Notes under the pieces: generated by a model
Seen by the model: only the letters and a program-made list of their open reading frames with translations
Databases searched by the model: none
What the model was told of the DNA's origin: nothing
Source: Thalassobius sp. I31.1
GTDB taxonomy: Bacteria; Pseudomonadota; Alphaproteobacteria; Rhodobacterales; Rhodobacteraceae
Length of the DNA stretch: 64,000 nucleotides
Assembly (NCBI RefSeq): GCF_003031585.1
Contig: NZ_PWAA01000006.1
Span: 1 to 64,000, forward strand
Direction of reading: 5' to 3'
Made by a program: the position numbers and the translations under genes
Part shown: positions 28,151 to 38,275 of the stretch, one piece after another
Position numbering within the stretch: position 1 is the stretch's first letter
How the letters are laid out: the number at the start of each line of letters is the position of its first letter

Positions 28151-28160
28151 TTAGCGCTAA
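28151..28160. promoter_or_regulatory. Palindrome TTAGCGCTAA upstream of prpE
   Basis: A perfect 10-base palindrome about 105 bases upstream of the prpE start. A related sequence, TTTAACGCTAAA, lies at about 30530-30541, some 35-45 bases upstream of the malic enzyme start. They may be operators of a common carbon-metabolism regulator. Confidence 0.4.
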
Positions 28161-28176
28161 CGGGTTCGGGGGAGGG

Positions 28177-28205
28177 AAGGCTTCAGCCATGGAGGCTGAA
28201 GCCTT
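28177..28205 (-). terminator. Perfect 12-bp hairpin downstream of the malic enzyme gene
   Basis: AAGGCTTCAGCC / GGCTGAAGCCTT with a 5-base loop, 10 bases past the maeB stop (28216). No T-tract follows on the minus strand, so it is either a T-less terminator or an mRNA 3' stabiliser. Confidence 0.6.
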
Positions 28206-28215
28206 AAGAGGTGTG

Positions 28216-30495
28216 TTACCCGTAAACCGAAACCGGTGTGCCCGCGATGGCAGACATGTTTAGCAGACCACGCGCGGTGATGGACGGCGTCACAATATGG
28301 GCGCGGTTGCCCATGCCCATCAGGATCGGACCGACTTCCAGACCATTGCCTTTCATCTTCAGAATATTGCGCACACCAGATGCAGCATCGGTATTGGCAA
28401 ACACCAGCACATTCGCCGCCCCTTTCAGGCGGGAGCAGGGCAGGGAGCGGGCGCGCAGTTCTTCATCAAGGGCGGCATCAATATGCATCTCACCCTCATA
28501 GATGAAATCACGCGGTTCGCTGTCAAGAATATCCATCGCAGCGCGGGTGCGTCGGCCTGTATCGCAGTTCAGGTTGCCAAACTGTGAATAGGAACAGAGC
28601 GCGATTTGCGGTGTCACACCAAAACGCGCCACGTGACGCGCGGCAGAAATCGCGGTTTCTGCGATCTGTTCCGGGGTTGGTTCCGGATGCACATGGGTGT
28701 CGGCAATAAACAGCGGCCCGTCTTCGAGGATCATCAGGCTGAGGGCACCAACCGGCTGCAATTCCTGCGTGCCCAGGATCTGGGTGACGTAATTCATATG
28801 CCACTGGAATTGCCCGAAGGTGCCACAGATCAGACTGTCGGCTTCTTCGCGCTGCACCATGATCGCACCAATTGCTGTGGTGTTGGTGCGCATGATCGCT
28901 TTCGCCAGATCCGGGGTCACGCCCTGACGCGACATCAGGTTGTGATAGGTGTTCCAGTAATCGCGATAGCGGGGGTCATTTTCCGGGTTCACCAGATCAA
29001 AATCATGCCCGGGTTTGATGGACAGGCCAGCGCGATCCAGGCGGCGTTCAATCACCTCGGGACGGCCAATGAGGATTGGTTTGTCGGTGGTTTCTTCCAG
29101 CATCGCGTTGGCCGCGCGCAATACGCGTTCATCTTCGCCCTCGGCAAAGACGATGCGCCGTTCTGCGGTTGATGCGGCGGCAAACACCGGACGCATGATC
29201 ATCGCGGATTTAAAGACAGAGGCATCCAGATTGTCTTTGTATTTCTCAAGGCAGTCCACCGGACGTTTCGCAACGCCGGTTTCCATCGCCGCGCGGGCAA
29301 CGGCGGTGGCAACAACCCCCATCAGACGTGGATCAAACGGTTTTGGGATCAGATAATCTGCGCCAAAGGTCAGCTGTTCGCCCTTATAAGCCGCCGCAGC
29401 TTCTGCCGAAGTTGTTGCGCGGGCCAGTTCCGCGATGCCCTCAACACAGGCGACTTTCATAGCCTCATTGATCTCGCTTGCCCCAACATCAAGCGCGCCG
29501 CGAAAGATAAACGGGAAACACAGCACGTTGTTGACCTGGTTTGGGAAATCGGATCGACCGGTGGCAATGATCGCATCCGGGGCAACGGAACGCACCTCAT
29601 CCGGCATGATTTCAGGTGTCGGGTTGGCCAGGGCAAAGACAACAGGTTTCGCGGCCATTTTGGCCACATGTTCCGGTTTCAGAACGCCAGGACCAGACAG
29701 GCCAAGGAACAGATCCGCCCCGTCAATCACATCGTCCAGCGTTGCTGGCGATTTCCCTTGCGCGAAGGCTGCCTTTTGCGGGGTCATTTCGCTTTCGCGC
29801 CCCTCATAAACCAGCCCGTCGATATCACAGAGCCATACGTTTTCGCGCTTTACCCCAAGGGACAAAAGCATGTTGAGGCATGCAATGCCAGCCGCCCCGC
29901 CACCTGTGGATACCACTTTGATTTCGCTGAATTTTTTACCAACCACATGTAGCGCGTTATAGGCCGCAGCGCCCACAACAATCGCGGTGCCGTGCTGGTC
30001 ATCATGGAAGACCGGGATGTTCATGCGCTGCCTGCAGAGTTCTTCGACAATGAAGCAATCCGGGGCTTTGATGTCTTCCAGATTGATCGCACCAAAGGTC
30101 GGTTCCAGCGCACAGACGATATCGGCCACACGTTCCGGATCTGCTTCGTCCAGTTCAATATCAAAGCAGTCGATATTGGCGAATTTCTTAAACAGAACGG
30201 CCTTGCCTTCCATCACTGGTTTTGAGGCCAGGCCACCAATGTTGCCCAGGCCCAGAACCGCTGTGCCATTTGACACAACAGCCACCAGATTACCCCGCGC
30301 CGTATAGCGTTCTGCGGTGGACGGATCCGCCTTAATTTCAAGGCAGGCCTCAGCCACACCTGGGGAATAGGCGCGCGCCAGATCACGACCATTTGCCATG
30401 GGTTTGGTTGCGCGAATTTCCAGTTTACCAGGGCGTGGGAACTCATGATAATCCAGCGCGCGCTGACGCCGTTTCTTTTCCTGACCGTCTGCCAT
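28216..30495 (-). CDS. maeB: NADP-dependent malic enzyme with phosphotransacetylase-like C-terminal domain
   Basis: 759 residues, the size of the two-domain MaeB type. Residues about 1-430 are malic enzyme: [12 protein letters not shown] near residue 50, the catalytic segment [20 protein letters not shown] near residue 165, the cofactor loop [15 protein letters not shown] near residue 200 and [12 protein letters not shown] near residue 290. From about residue 440 a phosphate acetyltransferase-like domain follows ([17 protein letters not shown]); in this family it is regulatory rather than catalytic. Converts malate to pyruvate and CO2 with NADPH. Confidence 0.95.
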   Translation of the reverse strand: MADGQEKKRRQRALDYHEFPRPGKLEIRATKPMANGRDLARAYSPGVAEACLEIKADPSTAERYTARGNLVAVVSNGTAVLGLGNIGGLASKPVMEGKAVLFKKFANIDCFDIELDEADPERVADIVCALEPTFGAINLEDIKAPDCFIVEELCRQRMNIPVFHDDQHGTAIVVGAAAYNALHVVGKKFSEIKVVSTGGGAAGIACLNMLLSLGVKRENVWLCDIDGLVYEGRESEMTPQKAAFAQGKSPATLDDVIDGADLFLGLSGPGVLKPEHVAKMAAKPVVFALANPTPEIMPDEVRSVAPDAIIATGRSDFPNQVNNVLCFPFIFRGALDVGASEINEAMKVACVEGIAELARATTSAEAAAAYKGEQLTFGADYLIPKPFDPRLMGVVATAVARAAMETGVAKRPVDCLEKYKDNLDASVFKSAMIMRPVFAAASTAERRIVFAEGEDERVLRAANAMLEETTDKPILIGRPEVIERRLDRAGLSIKPGHDFDLVNPENDPRYRDYWNTYHNLMSRQGVTPDLAKAIMRTNTTAIGAIMVQREEADSLICGTFGQFQWHMNYVTQILGTQELQPVGALSLMILEDGPLFIADTHVHPEPTPEQIAETAISAARHVARFGVTPQIALCSYSQFGNLNCDTGRRTRAAMDILDSEPRDFIYEGEMHIDAALDEELRARSLPCSRLKGAANVLVFANTDAASGVRNILKMKGNGLEVGPILMGMGNRAHIVTPSITARGLLNMSAIAGTPVSVYG

Positions 30496-30659
30496 CTGTC
30501 TGTCTCCCTGGGGTGGTGGCGTAGTATCGTTTAACGCTAAACCAATTTATTTTGTTGCATATTGCATGTCTGACGTCGGTAATTCAACTGTCTTGCATTT
30601 GCACTGTGTATCGCCCATGGTCTGGCGAAAGCTTTAAGTTTGAAGTAACGGGGGAAGAG

Positions 30660-31769
30660 ATGGCGAAAAATAATGTAGACAGCGCTGAGGAAATCCGCGC
30701 AGAGATCCGTATTCCAACGGATAACCTGCCGAAAGATATTCCGTTTTTCACCAAAACTCTGAAGATGCGGATGGATATGATTTATCCGGCAGATAATCCA
30801 CAAGTGGCTGTTTTTTCAGGACATGGCATTCGTCTGCGTATTGAAAACGGTGCGGCAGAGGCCCCGGCCACCCTGTGTATTCGGACGGATAATCCTGATG
30901 ATTTCGCAGATGGTGCACGCGTTTTGACCGCGCCCAATGGCACGAAAGTTGAAATTGATGACCTGAACCCGCCGCTTGTAATGCCGGAAACCGAACATGC
31001 CTTTGTTGTGCGTCGTCTGAAAGATCAGGCTCCCTGGGTGATTGGCCGCGCGGGCATGCATTACCGTGATCTGATCCCAACCCGTCTGGGTGGGTCTATC
31101 ATTGCAAGCCACATTCGCATTCCTGACGGCGGCCCGGTGCCCGACATGGTGCACTATCATAAGGTTGGTTTTCAGCTGATCTTCTGTCTCGCCGGTTGGG
31201 TGGATGTTGTTTATGAAGACCAAGGCGATAAGATCCGCCTGCATGCCGGGGATTGTTTCATTCAGCCGCCGGAAATCCGCCACCGGGTGCTGTATGCCAG
31301 TGAAGCGATTGAGGTGCTGGAAATTGGTGTTCCTGCCGAACATGTCACCGAGATTGATCACGACATGGAACTGCCCACCCCGCATTTCCGCCCGGAACGT
31401 GAATGGCAGGGGCAACGTTTTGTGCATAATGTTGGCAAAGACAGCCCGTTTAAACCCTTCCGCATTCCCGGTTTTGATGCCCGCGACACGACGATTTGTG
31501 AGAACACCAAAGAAGTTGCAGGCGTTCAGGTTATCCGCCCGGCCAATGGTGATGCACCCTGGGCGAAACATCATGCCGACATCCATTTCACCTTTGTGAA
31601 AACCGGGTCCATGGTGCTGGAAGGAGAAGGCAAAGACCCTTACACGCTTGAGGCCGGTGATGCATTTGTGATCCCGCCTGGCATGGAAACGCGTTATTCC
31701 CAGTCCTCTGGTGATCTGGAATTGATCGAGGTTTCTTTGCCCGGCGCTTTCAAGACTGAAACCCGCTAA
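30660..31769 (+). CDS. VOC-like domain fused to two cupin domains
   Basis: About 369 residues. Residues about 20-110 resemble a glyoxalase/VOC module (FFTKTLKMRMDMIYPADNP..), followed by two cupin barrels: the first around DMVHYHKVGFQLIFCLAGW (about residue 165) and the second around PWAKHHADIHFTFVKTGSM (about residue 305) with YTLEAGDAFVIPPG. Histidines that could bind a metal are present, but the usual cupin glutamate is replaced in the first barrel. The substrate is unknown. The start has a strong GGGGGAAGAG site; the frame upstream to 30552 is not needed. Divergent from maeB. Confidence 0.78.
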   Translation: MAKNNVDSAEEIRAEIRIPTDNLPKDIPFFTKTLKMRMDMIYPADNPQVAVFSGHGIRLRIENGAAEAPATLCIRTDNPDDFADGARVLTAPNGTKVEIDDLNPPLVMPETEHAFVVRRLKDQAPWVIGRAGMHYRDLIPTRLGGSIIASHIRIPDGGPVPDMVHYHKVGFQLIFCLAGWVDVVYEDQGDKIRLHAGDCFIQPPEIRHRVLYASEAIEVLEIGVPAEHVTEIDHDMELPTPHFRPEREWQGQRFVHNVGKDSPFKPFRIPGFDARDTTICENTKEVAGVQVIRPANGDAPWAKHHADIHFTFVKTGSMVLEGEGKDPYTLEAGDAFVIPPGMETRYSQSSGDLELIEVSLPGAFKTETR

Positions 31770-31835
31770 GAGACTTGCATCTCGCGGGGGCGGGTATAGT
31801 CTGGGGCATCTGATTTACTTCAAAGGATGCCCCGG

Positions 31836-32231
31836 ATGTCTGACCTTTTGACCGCCGCAAAAACCGCCCGTGAAAACGCCCATGCGCCTTATTCGCGCTT
31901 CCTGGTGGGGGCTGCTGTGCGCACCGCAGACGGGCAGGTGTTTCAGGGCTGCAACGTCGAAAACGTCGCCTATCCTGAAGGGACTTGTGCTGAAGCCGGG
32001 GCGATTGCTGCGATGTGTGTTGCAGGGCAACGGAAGATTGCGGAAATCACTGTGGTTGCCGACAGTCCGGCCCCGGTGCCGCCTTGTGGTGGTTGCCGTC
32101 AGAAAATCGCAGAATTCGCGGGTGATGATGTGGTTGTGACCATGGCGACGATGGAAGGCAAGACCCTGCAAATGACTGTAGGTGAATTGCTGCCCGGTCG
32201 TTTTTCGGAAGACCACATGGAGAATGCGTAA
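31836..32231 (+). CDS. cdd: Cytidine deaminase
   Basis: A 131-residue zinc enzyme deaminating cytidine and deoxycytidine. The zinc/catalytic motif CAEAGAI is near residue 52 (usual CAERxAI, so Arg is replaced) and PCGGCRQKIAEF near residue 88. SRFLVGAAV and GCNVENVAYPEGTCAE are intact. The ATG at 31836 is chosen because the AAGGA site is too close to the ATG at 31827. First gene of a five-gene salvage operon. Confidence 0.93.
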   Translation: MSDLLTAAKTARENAHAPYSRFLVGAAVRTADGQVFQGCNVENVAYPEGTCAEAGAIAAMCVAGQRKIAEITVVADSPAPVPPCGGCRQKIAEFAGDDVVVTMATMEGKTLQMTVGELLPGRFSEDHMENA

Positions 32232-32233
32232 TC

Positions 32234-33526
32234 ATGGACGCACGATCCATCATCCTGCGCCTGCGCGAAAAAGAAGCACTGACATCTGAGGAAATCCGCT
32301 GGTTCGCTTCGGGGCTTGCGGATGGCACTGTGACGGACGCCCAGGCGGGTGCTTTTGCGATGGCCACCTGTCTGAACGGGTTGGGTGAGGCTGGCCGTGT
32401 GGCCCTGACCCAGGCGATGCGTGACAGCGGTGATGTGATGACCTGGGATCTGCCAGGGCCAGTGGTCGACAAACATTCTACCGGTGGTGTGGGCGACTGT
32501 GTGTCTCTGATCCTTGCCCCGGCCCTTGCGGCCTGCGGGGCTTATGTGCCGATGATTTCCGGGCGCGGGCTGGGCCATACGGGCGGGACACTGGATAAAC
32601 TCGAGGCGATCCCCGGCGTGAACACCGAAGTATCCGAGGAAAAATTTCGCCAGATGGTTGGCGCGCTGGGCTGTGCGATTGTTTCGGCCACGGGCGACAT
32701 GGCCCCGGCGGATAAGCGGCTTTATGCGATCCGCGATGTGACCTCGACTGTGGAAAGCATCGATCTGATCACCGCGTCAATTCTGTCAAAGAAACTGGCG
32801 GCGGGACTGGAAACCCTGGTGCTGGATGTGAAATGCGGCACGGGCGCGTTTATGGACAATCCGGAGGATGCCGCAGCCCTTGCGCGCGCCCTGGTCGACA
32901 CGGCAAAAGGTGCGGGGTGCCCGACGCTGGCGCTTGTTACCGATATGAATTCGCCGCTTGCGCCTGCGGCAGGCAATGCGCTGGAAGTGCGCGAATGCCT
33001 GCGGGTGCTGGAAGGGCGTAGCGAGGGTGTGCTGCTGCAACTGACCGCGGCGCTGGGCGGGGCATTGCTGCTGGCGGCGGGGCTTGCGACAGATGAAGCC
33101 AAGGGACGCAGCATGATCCGCGCGGCCATTACATCGGGCCAGGCGCGAGAGATCTTTGCGCAGATGATATCCGCCCTTGGAGGGCCTGAAGACGTAAGCG
33201 AAGCCTGCCTGCCCGAAGCCCCGGTGGTGTTGGAGGTTTGTGCGCGGGAAGCTGGCGTGATCACGAAAATGGATGCCCGTGCGCTTGGCGAAGTCGTGGT
33301 GCATTTGGGCGGTGGGCGTCTTTATGGCGGACAGAAGCTTGATATGGCAGTCGGGCTCTCTGATCTGGGCCGGGTCGGTGAGCCCGTGAAAAAAGGCGCG
33401 CCGCTGGCGATGGTGCATGCGGCGGATGAAGCCGCAGCAGAGAAAGCAGCAAAAGCTGTGCGTGCCGCGATCACCCTTGGTGATGTCGCTGAGGCTGATT
33501 CATTGGTGTTGGAGACGCTGCAATGA
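32234..33526 (+). CDS. deoA: Thymidine phosphorylase
   Basis: 430 residues. It cleaves thymidine to thymine and deoxyribose-1-phosphate. The signature KHSTGGVGDCVSLILAP lies near residue 78, followed by SGRGLGHTGGTLDKLEAIPG (about residue 110) and the phosphate/pyrimidine contacts SKKLAAGLE and DVKCGTGAFM. It starts 3 bases after cdd and its stop overlaps the start of deoB by four bases. Confidence 0.96.
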   Translation: MDARSIILRLREKEALTSEEIRWFASGLADGTVTDAQAGAFAMATCLNGLGEAGRVALTQAMRDSGDVMTWDLPGPVVDKHSTGGVGDCVSLILAPALAACGAYVPMISGRGLGHTGGTLDKLEAIPGVNTEVSEEKFRQMVGALGCAIVSATGDMAPADKRLYAIRDVTSTVESIDLITASILSKKLAAGLETLVLDVKCGTGAFMDNPEDAAALARALVDTAKGAGCPTLALVTDMNSPLAPAAGNALEVRECLRVLEGRSEGVLLQLTAALGGALLLAAGLATDEAKGRSMIRAAITSGQAREIFAQMISALGGPEDVSEACLPEAPVVLEVCAREAGVITKMDARALGEVVVHLGGGRLYGGQKLDMAVGLSDLGRVGEPVKKGAPLAMVHAADEAAAEKAAKAVRAAITLGDVAEADSLVLETLQ

Positions 33527-34749
33527 CGCATAAACGCGCTTTTCTGGTGGTGATGGATTCCGTGGGCTGTGGTGGCGCGTCTGATGCGGATCAGTTTTTC
33601 AATGGCGATCGGCCGGATACGGGGGCCAATACGCTGGCCCATATTGCGCAGGCCTGTGCCGATGGTCTGGCGGAGGAGGGACGCAGCGGGGCGCTGAATA
33701 CGCCACATCTGGCAGCGTCCGGCATCGGAGCGGCGGTGCGCCTCGCCTCAGGGGCTGAAGCCCCCGGGCTCGGCGCACCCTCTGGCATGCCAGAGGGGCT
33801 TTGGGGCGCGGCCAGTGAAGTGTCAAAAGGCAAGGACACACCGTCAGGACATTGGGAAATTGCAGGAGTGCCTGTGCCCTGGGACTGGCATTACTTTCCG
33901 GATCAGGATGTGAGCTTTAGCGATGATCTGATGACCGAAGTTGCGCGTCTTTGCGGGGCAGGTGGCACGCTGTGCAACCGCCATGGTTCCGGCACTGCGG
34001 TGATTGATGAATTCGCGGAAGAGCACATCAAAAATGGCTGGCCGATTTGTTATACCTCTGCTGACAGCGTCTTTCAGATCGCGGCGCATGAGGAACATTT
34101 TGGGCTGGATCGCCTGCAGAAACTTTGTGCTGACATAGCACCGATCCTGCATGAAATGAAAGTTGGTCGTGTGATTGCCCGGCCGTTCATTGGTGATGCA
34201 GAGAACGGTTATCAGCGCACAGTCAATCGCCATGATTACGCCATTGCGCCGCCCTCCGACACACTGTGTGATGTGGCGCAAAATGCCGGAAGGCATGTTT
34301 ATGCGATTGGTAAGATTGGTGATATTTTCTCGATGCGTGGCATAGATGAAAATCGCAAAGGCAGTGATTGTGCCTTGATGGGGCATCTTCTGGATGTGAT
34401 GGAGGAAGCGCCGGAGGGCAGCTTTACCTTCGCGAATTTTGTCGAATTTGACAGCCTGTTCGGTCATCGTCGCGATGTGTCCGGCTATGCGAGCGCGCTG
34501 GAATGGTTTGACAGTTGCCTGCCGGATATCAACGCCCGGATGCGTGAAGGGGATCTGGTATTTTTCACCGCGGATCACGGCAATGACCCGACATGGAGCG
34601 GCACTGATCATACCCGCGAACGTGTGCCGGTGATTGCGTTGGGGATGGGCGCTGGGGAAATCGGCCTTATTGGGTTTTCTGACATCGCGGCTTCGGTCGC
34701 GGCACATCTGGATTTGCCCGCATTCGGGCCTGGTACAAGTTTTTTGTGA
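33523..34749 (+). CDS. deoB: Phosphopentomutase
   Basis: A 408-residue alkaline-phosphatase-superfamily enzyme interconverting (deoxy)ribose-1- and -5-phosphate. FLVVMDSVGCGGASDAD near residue 5 carries metal ligands, SKGKDTPSGHWE near residue 105 the catalytic threonine region, and FTADHGNDPTWSGTDHTRE near residue 345 the second metal site. Coupled to deoA by ATGA overlap. It processes the sugar phosphate released by deoA. Confidence 0.96.
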   Translation: MTHKRAFLVVMDSVGCGGASDADQFFNGDRPDTGANTLAHIAQACADGLAEEGRSGALNTPHLAASGIGAAVRLASGAEAPGLGAPSGMPEGLWGAASEVSKGKDTPSGHWEIAGVPVPWDWHYFPDQDVSFSDDLMTEVARLCGAGGTLCNRHGSGTAVIDEFAEEHIKNGWPICYTSADSVFQIAAHEEHFGLDRLQKLCADIAPILHEMKVGRVIARPFIGDAENGYQRTVNRHDYAIAPPSDTLCDVAQNAGRHVYAIGKIGDIFSMRGIDENRKGSDCALMGHLLDVMEEAPEGSFTFANFVEFDSLFGHRRDVSGYASALEWFDSCLPDINARMREGDLVFFTADHGNDPTWSGTDHTRERVPVIALGMGAGEIGLIGFSDIAASVAAHLDLPAFGPGTSFL

Positions 34750-34752
34750 GGA

Positions 34753-35733
34753 ATGATGGAATTTCAGGAAACGAAAAAAGTCGAACTTCATCTGCATATC
34801 GAAGGCGCGATGCCGCCGGAATTTGCCCGGCGTCTGGCGGATGAAAAGAACATCAGTCTTGAGGGCGTGTTTGATGAAAACGGCGGCTATGCTTACCGCG
34901 ATTTCTGGCATTTCCTTGAGGTCTATGAAGCCGCGACACAGGTTCTGACAGGGCCGGAAGAATTCGCGCGTCTGACAAAAGCGGTACTGGAACAATCCGC
35001 AGAGCAGGGTGTGATTTACACCGAAGCTTTCATCAGCCCGGATTTTTGCGGTGGTGGTGATGTGGGCGCCTGGAAGGAATATCTTGGGGCAATCACCCAG
35101 GCCGCAAGCGAGGCAGAGCGGGATCACGGCATTAAATTACGTGGCATTGCGACACCGATCCGTCATTTTGGACCGGAGAAGGCGAAAGCTGCCGCGATCT
35201 GTGCCGCGGAAACCGTTGGTGATTTTATCACAGGTCTGGGGATCGGCGGGGATGAGAAGGCCGGGAAGCTTGCTGATTTCGCCTGGAGCTTTGATTGTGC
35301 GCGTGAAGCAGGTCTGCAACTGACAGCCCATGCGGGTGAATGGGGCGGGCCGGAATCTGTACGTGACGCACTGACCCTGAATGTGGAACGCATCGGACAT
35401 GGTGTGCGGGCGATTGAAGATCCGGCACTTGTAAAGGAACTGGTGGCGCGTCAGGTGACGCTTGAGGTTTGCCCGGGGTCTAACGTTTTCCTCGGTGTTT
35501 ACCCGCGTCTGGAAGATCATCCGATCGCGCGCCTGATGGATGCCGGGGTGAATTGCACGGTGTCCACCGATGATCCGCCCTTCTTCCACACGACGATGAC
35601 AAAGGAATATCAGGATCTCGCCCGGGTTTTCCGCTTTGACGAACAGGTGTTTTCCGAATTAAACAGGGCAGCAGCAAAGGCCGCCTTCTGTGATGAAGAC
35701 ACGCGTGCCGATATTCTGAAACAGCTTAGCTAA
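34753..35733 (+). CDS. add: Adenosine deaminase
   Basis: A 326-residue amidohydrolase-fold deaminase. Zinc ligands occur in [14 protein letters not shown] near residue 10, HAGEWGG near residue 197, and the terminal STDDPPFF near residue 275. RIGHGVRAI follows the adenosine-binding helix. Close relatives include adenine deaminases, so adenosine as substrate is likely, not certain. It follows deoB by 3 bases in the same operon. Confidence 0.88.
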   Translation: MMEFQETKKVELHLHIEGAMPPEFARRLADEKNISLEGVFDENGGYAYRDFWHFLEVYEAATQVLTGPEEFARLTKAVLEQSAEQGVIYTEAFISPDFCGGGDVGAWKEYLGAITQAASEAERDHGIKLRGIATPIRHFGPEKAKAAAICAAETVGDFITGLGIGGDEKAGKLADFAWSFDCAREAGLQLTAHAGEWGGPESVRDALTLNVERIGHGVRAIEDPALVKELVARQVTLEVCPGSNVFLGVYPRLEDHPIARLMDAGVNCTVSTDDPPFFHTTMTKEYQDLARVFRFDEQVFSELNRAAAKAAFCDEDTRADILKQLS

Positions 35734-35747
35734 CCCGGGAGCCCGCC

Positions 35748-36380
35748 ATGACCGAGCATCTGACCATCGTTGATCACCCTCTGGTGCAACATAAACTGAC
35801 CCTGATGCGCCAGGAAAGCACCGCAACGGCCGGCTTCCGCCAGCTTCTGCGTGAGATTTCCCAACTGCTGGCCTATGAAGTCACCCGCGAATTGGAGATG
35901 ACCTCAAAAACCATCAACACGCCGATGCAGGAAATGGACGCCCCGGTTCTGGCTGGTAAGAAACTGGCGCTGATTTCCATTCTGCGTGCGGGCAATGGCC
36001 TGCTGGATGGTGTTCTGGAACTGATCCCATCTGCACGCGTTGGTTTTGTTGGTCTGTACCGTGATGAAGAAACCCTGCAACCGGTGGAATATTATTTCAA
36101 AGTGCCGGAAGCGATGGAAGACCGTCTGGTCATCGCCGTAGATCCGATGCTGGCCACCGGGAATTCTTCCGTGGCGGCGATTGATATGCTGAAAAAAGCT
36201 GGTGCGAAAAACATCCGCTTCCTGTGTCTGCTGGCCTCTCCAGAAGGAGTTGCCCGCATGAAAGAAGCCCACCCGGATGTGCCAATTGTGACGGCCTCTC
36301 TGGATGAGAAGCTGAACGATCAGGGCTACATCATTCCGGGCCTTGGCGACGCTGGTGACCGGATGTTCGGTACGAAATAA
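35748..36380 (+). CDS. upp: Uracil phosphoribosyltransferase
   Basis: 210 residues, full length. It converts uracil and PRPP to UMP. The PRPP-binding motif is [16 protein letters not shown] near residue 130, the flexible loop [12 protein letters not shown] near residue 72, and the uracil-binding tail ends [16 protein letters not shown]. Last gene of the salvage operon, closed by a terminator. Confidence 0.96.
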   Translation: MTEHLTIVDHPLVQHKLTLMRQESTATAGFRQLLREISQLLAYEVTRELEMTSKTINTPMQEMDAPVLAGKKLALISILRAGNGLLDGVLELIPSARVGFVGLYRDEETLQPVEYYFKVPEAMEDRLVIAVDPMLATGNSSVAAIDMLKKAGAKNIRFLCLLASPEGVARMKEAHPDVPIVTASLDEKLNDQGYIIPGLGDAGDRMFGTK

Positions 36381-36403
36381 GGCCAGAAAAATTCTGTGGA
36401 AAG

Positions 36404-36432
36404 CGCCCCTGTGATTACAGGGGCGTTTTTTT
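36404..36432 (+). terminator. Rho-independent terminator of the cdd-upp operon
   Basis: Stem CGCCCCTG-N6-CAGGGGCG followed by TTTTTTT, 24 bases after the upp stop. Confidence 0.9.
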
Positions 36433-36552
36433 GCACCTGAAACATCCGTCACAAGCGGGTGAGAAATGCTGTAACATCTGGTGGTTGTGCTTTCCGTTGG
36501 GGAAGTGGCTATCTATATCACCTGTAACGAAACATTAATGATTGAGAAGACA

Positions 36553-37050
36553 ATGAGCACCCAGACCTCTTCCCGCCTTGGCGCGGTTCCCGCCCTGAAT
36601 GCCCAGACCCTGGGTTTTATGTTTGTTGCCGGCTTCTTTGCCAGCAATGCGTTTGACCTTTGGGGGCAGATGATTTCCCCGGCGCTGGGTTGGGCCAATC
36701 TTTCCCCGCATGGTCTGGCACGCAGCCTGCTGGGCACGCTTGGCCTGCCAAATGGTGATTTTGCAGGGTATTTCGTGCATTTCTATCTGGTGGGTCTGAT
36801 CGGCTATCCTGTGGGCTGGCTGTTTATCTTTGCGCCGATCTGGGCGCGGGTCATCGGCCAGACGCATTGGTTTATTCCGTCTGCGATCTATGGTTTTGGT
36901 CTCTGGGTTTTTGCAATTGGCGGGATCACGACCATTGCTGGTCTGCCCTTCTTCCTGGGCTTTACGGGTATCACCTGGGTCGCGCTGGCTGGTCACGTGC
37001 TTTATGGGATCGTCATGGTGGCCGTGATGAATTACATCAAACAAGACTGA
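36553..37050 (+). CDS. Four-segment integral membrane protein
   Basis: About 165 residues with four hydrophobic stretches (around residues 22-40, 75-100, 110-135 and 140-160). The first loop includes FDLWGQMISP, and a histidine sits in the FVHFYLVGLIGYPVGW segment. No family name is secure. The ATG at 36553 has a GAGAAG site; an ATG at 36538 is possible. A single-gene unit with its own terminator. Confidence 0.75.
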   Translation: MSTQTSSRLGAVPALNAQTLGFMFVAGFFASNAFDLWGQMISPALGWANLSPHGLARSLLGTLGLPNGDFAGYFVHFYLVGLIGYPVGWLFIFAPIWARVIGQTHWFIPSAIYGFGLWVFAIGGITTIAGLPFFLGFTGITWVALAGHVLYGIVMVAVMNYIKQD

Positions 37051-37069
37051 TCCGGACCTGATCTGATTG

Positions 37070-37098
37070 AAAGCCCCGCCTTGTGTGGGGCTTTTTTG
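37070..37098 (+). terminator. Rho-independent terminator after the membrane protein gene
   Basis: Stem AAAGCCCC / GGGGCTTT with a 9-base loop and TTTTTT on the plus strand; its position also serves the end of the minus-strand gene starting at 38162. Confidence 0.85.
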
Positions 37099-37118
37099 TT
37101 GCAGGATTGGTGTCGGCC

Positions 37119-38162
37119 TTAAGTGTCGGTGCAGATCGTCTGCAGGCGAACCCAATCATCATCGCTCAGAACCAGACGCGTATCCTGTCCGGGCCAGGGA
37201 TCAGCCTCGATCAGCCCCAGGGTGGCCTCGCCCGTTGGGTCAATGGCCCAGGCATAAGGGGAGGCAGGAACAGCACTTTCTGAGAACGCGGTCAGAAGTG
37301 TTGTATCAGCCACGGCCGGGCGGGGTTGAGTTACGATATGTTCAGCCCACTCGCGCAGATCCTCTTTGCTGATCATGCCAGTGGTGAGAAGGCGCAGGCT
37401 TGCGCTGAGATCCAGATAAGACAGCATATCCCGGATAGGGTCATGCCCGGATCGGCGCAGATCCTCTGCAATGACAAAACCTGCACTGACGGCCGGATCT
37501 TCATGATCTTCCACAACAGAACGGTTCAGAAGGATGATCCCGCCAGGCAGGCTGAGACTGTCCTGAAGGCCTGAGCGCAGAACAACGATGCGACGAAGCG
37601 CCGGATCAGGGTGAACAGGTGGCGGCAGATCAAGACGCATGCGCAGCGTGTGCAGGCTGCGTGTGCCGCCGGGGCTTTCGCAGAGGTTGCCTGCAAGATG
37701 GCGTATTTCAGAAAGAAGTTCGTCCCCGATCTGGGCACGAGAGATTGCAGGCAGCAGGCGGGTGGCCTGTTGGCGTACCGCATCAGGCAGCCAGAATACA
37801 GTTCCGGCCAGCAGGGCGATCAGTCCGCAGCCAACGACCGCGCGGCGCAAACGCCCCGGACGGGGGCTGCGTCGTTCAATTGCTGCCAGAACCTTATCAA
37901 TTGCGGCAACCATGTCCTCATCAGAGACCTCCAGCGTTTCACTGGCGTCCTCATCAGGGGCATAGATTGCGGGCATTTTGCCCTTGTTGGTCCGGCGAAT
38001 TGCCGCCAGAGACCAATGGGTCAGGGCCATCTCTGCCTGGTTGGACAGAGACAGGGAAGCATTGCCAAAAGAAATAATAACCTCGCGAAGCTGTGCTTCC
38101 GGGGTTTCTCGCCAGAGGCCGGTGGCCTCCAGGCGGTCATACTCTTTAAGTGCGGTCCTCAC
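37119..38162 (-). CDS. Single-span membrane protein with degenerate M48-like domain
   Basis: A 347-residue protein. The N-terminal 110 residues are cytoplasmic and charged, one transmembrane helix follows (RRAVVGCGLIALLAGTVFWL, about residues 106-125), then an extracytoplasmic domain. The latter contains SLPGGIILLNRSVVEDHEDP, reminiscent of the M48 peptidase pattern ahead of HExxH. At the equivalent place this protein has FVIAEDLRRSG, so the zinc motif is missing. If related, it would be a non-catalytic homologue. No operon partner is evident. Confidence 0.68.
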   Translation of the reverse strand: MRTALKEYDRLEATGLWRETPEAQLREVIISFGNASLSLSNQAEMALTHWSLAAIRRTNKGKMPAIYAPDEDASETLEVSDEDMVAAIDKVLAAIERRSPRPGRLRRAVVGCGLIALLAGTVFWLPDAVRQQATRLLPAISRAQIGDELLSEIRHLAGNLCESPGGTRSLHTLRMRLDLPPPVHPDPALRRIVVLRSGLQDSLSLPGGIILLNRSVVEDHEDPAVSAGFVIAEDLRRSGHDPIRDMLSYLDLSASLRLLTTGMISKEDLREWAEHIVTQPRPAVADTTLLTAFSESAVPASPYAWAIDPTGEATLGLIEADPWPGQDTRLVLSDDDWVRLQTICTDT

Positions 38163-38275
38163 GGGTGGTTCCGGCCTGTAAACTGCTTATGGTTTTCAAC
38201 AGAATACACGGAAACCCTGCACCGGACAATATCAGCTGCGAAGGTAACTTATCCGTCTGTGTGCCAGTGCCGTTT

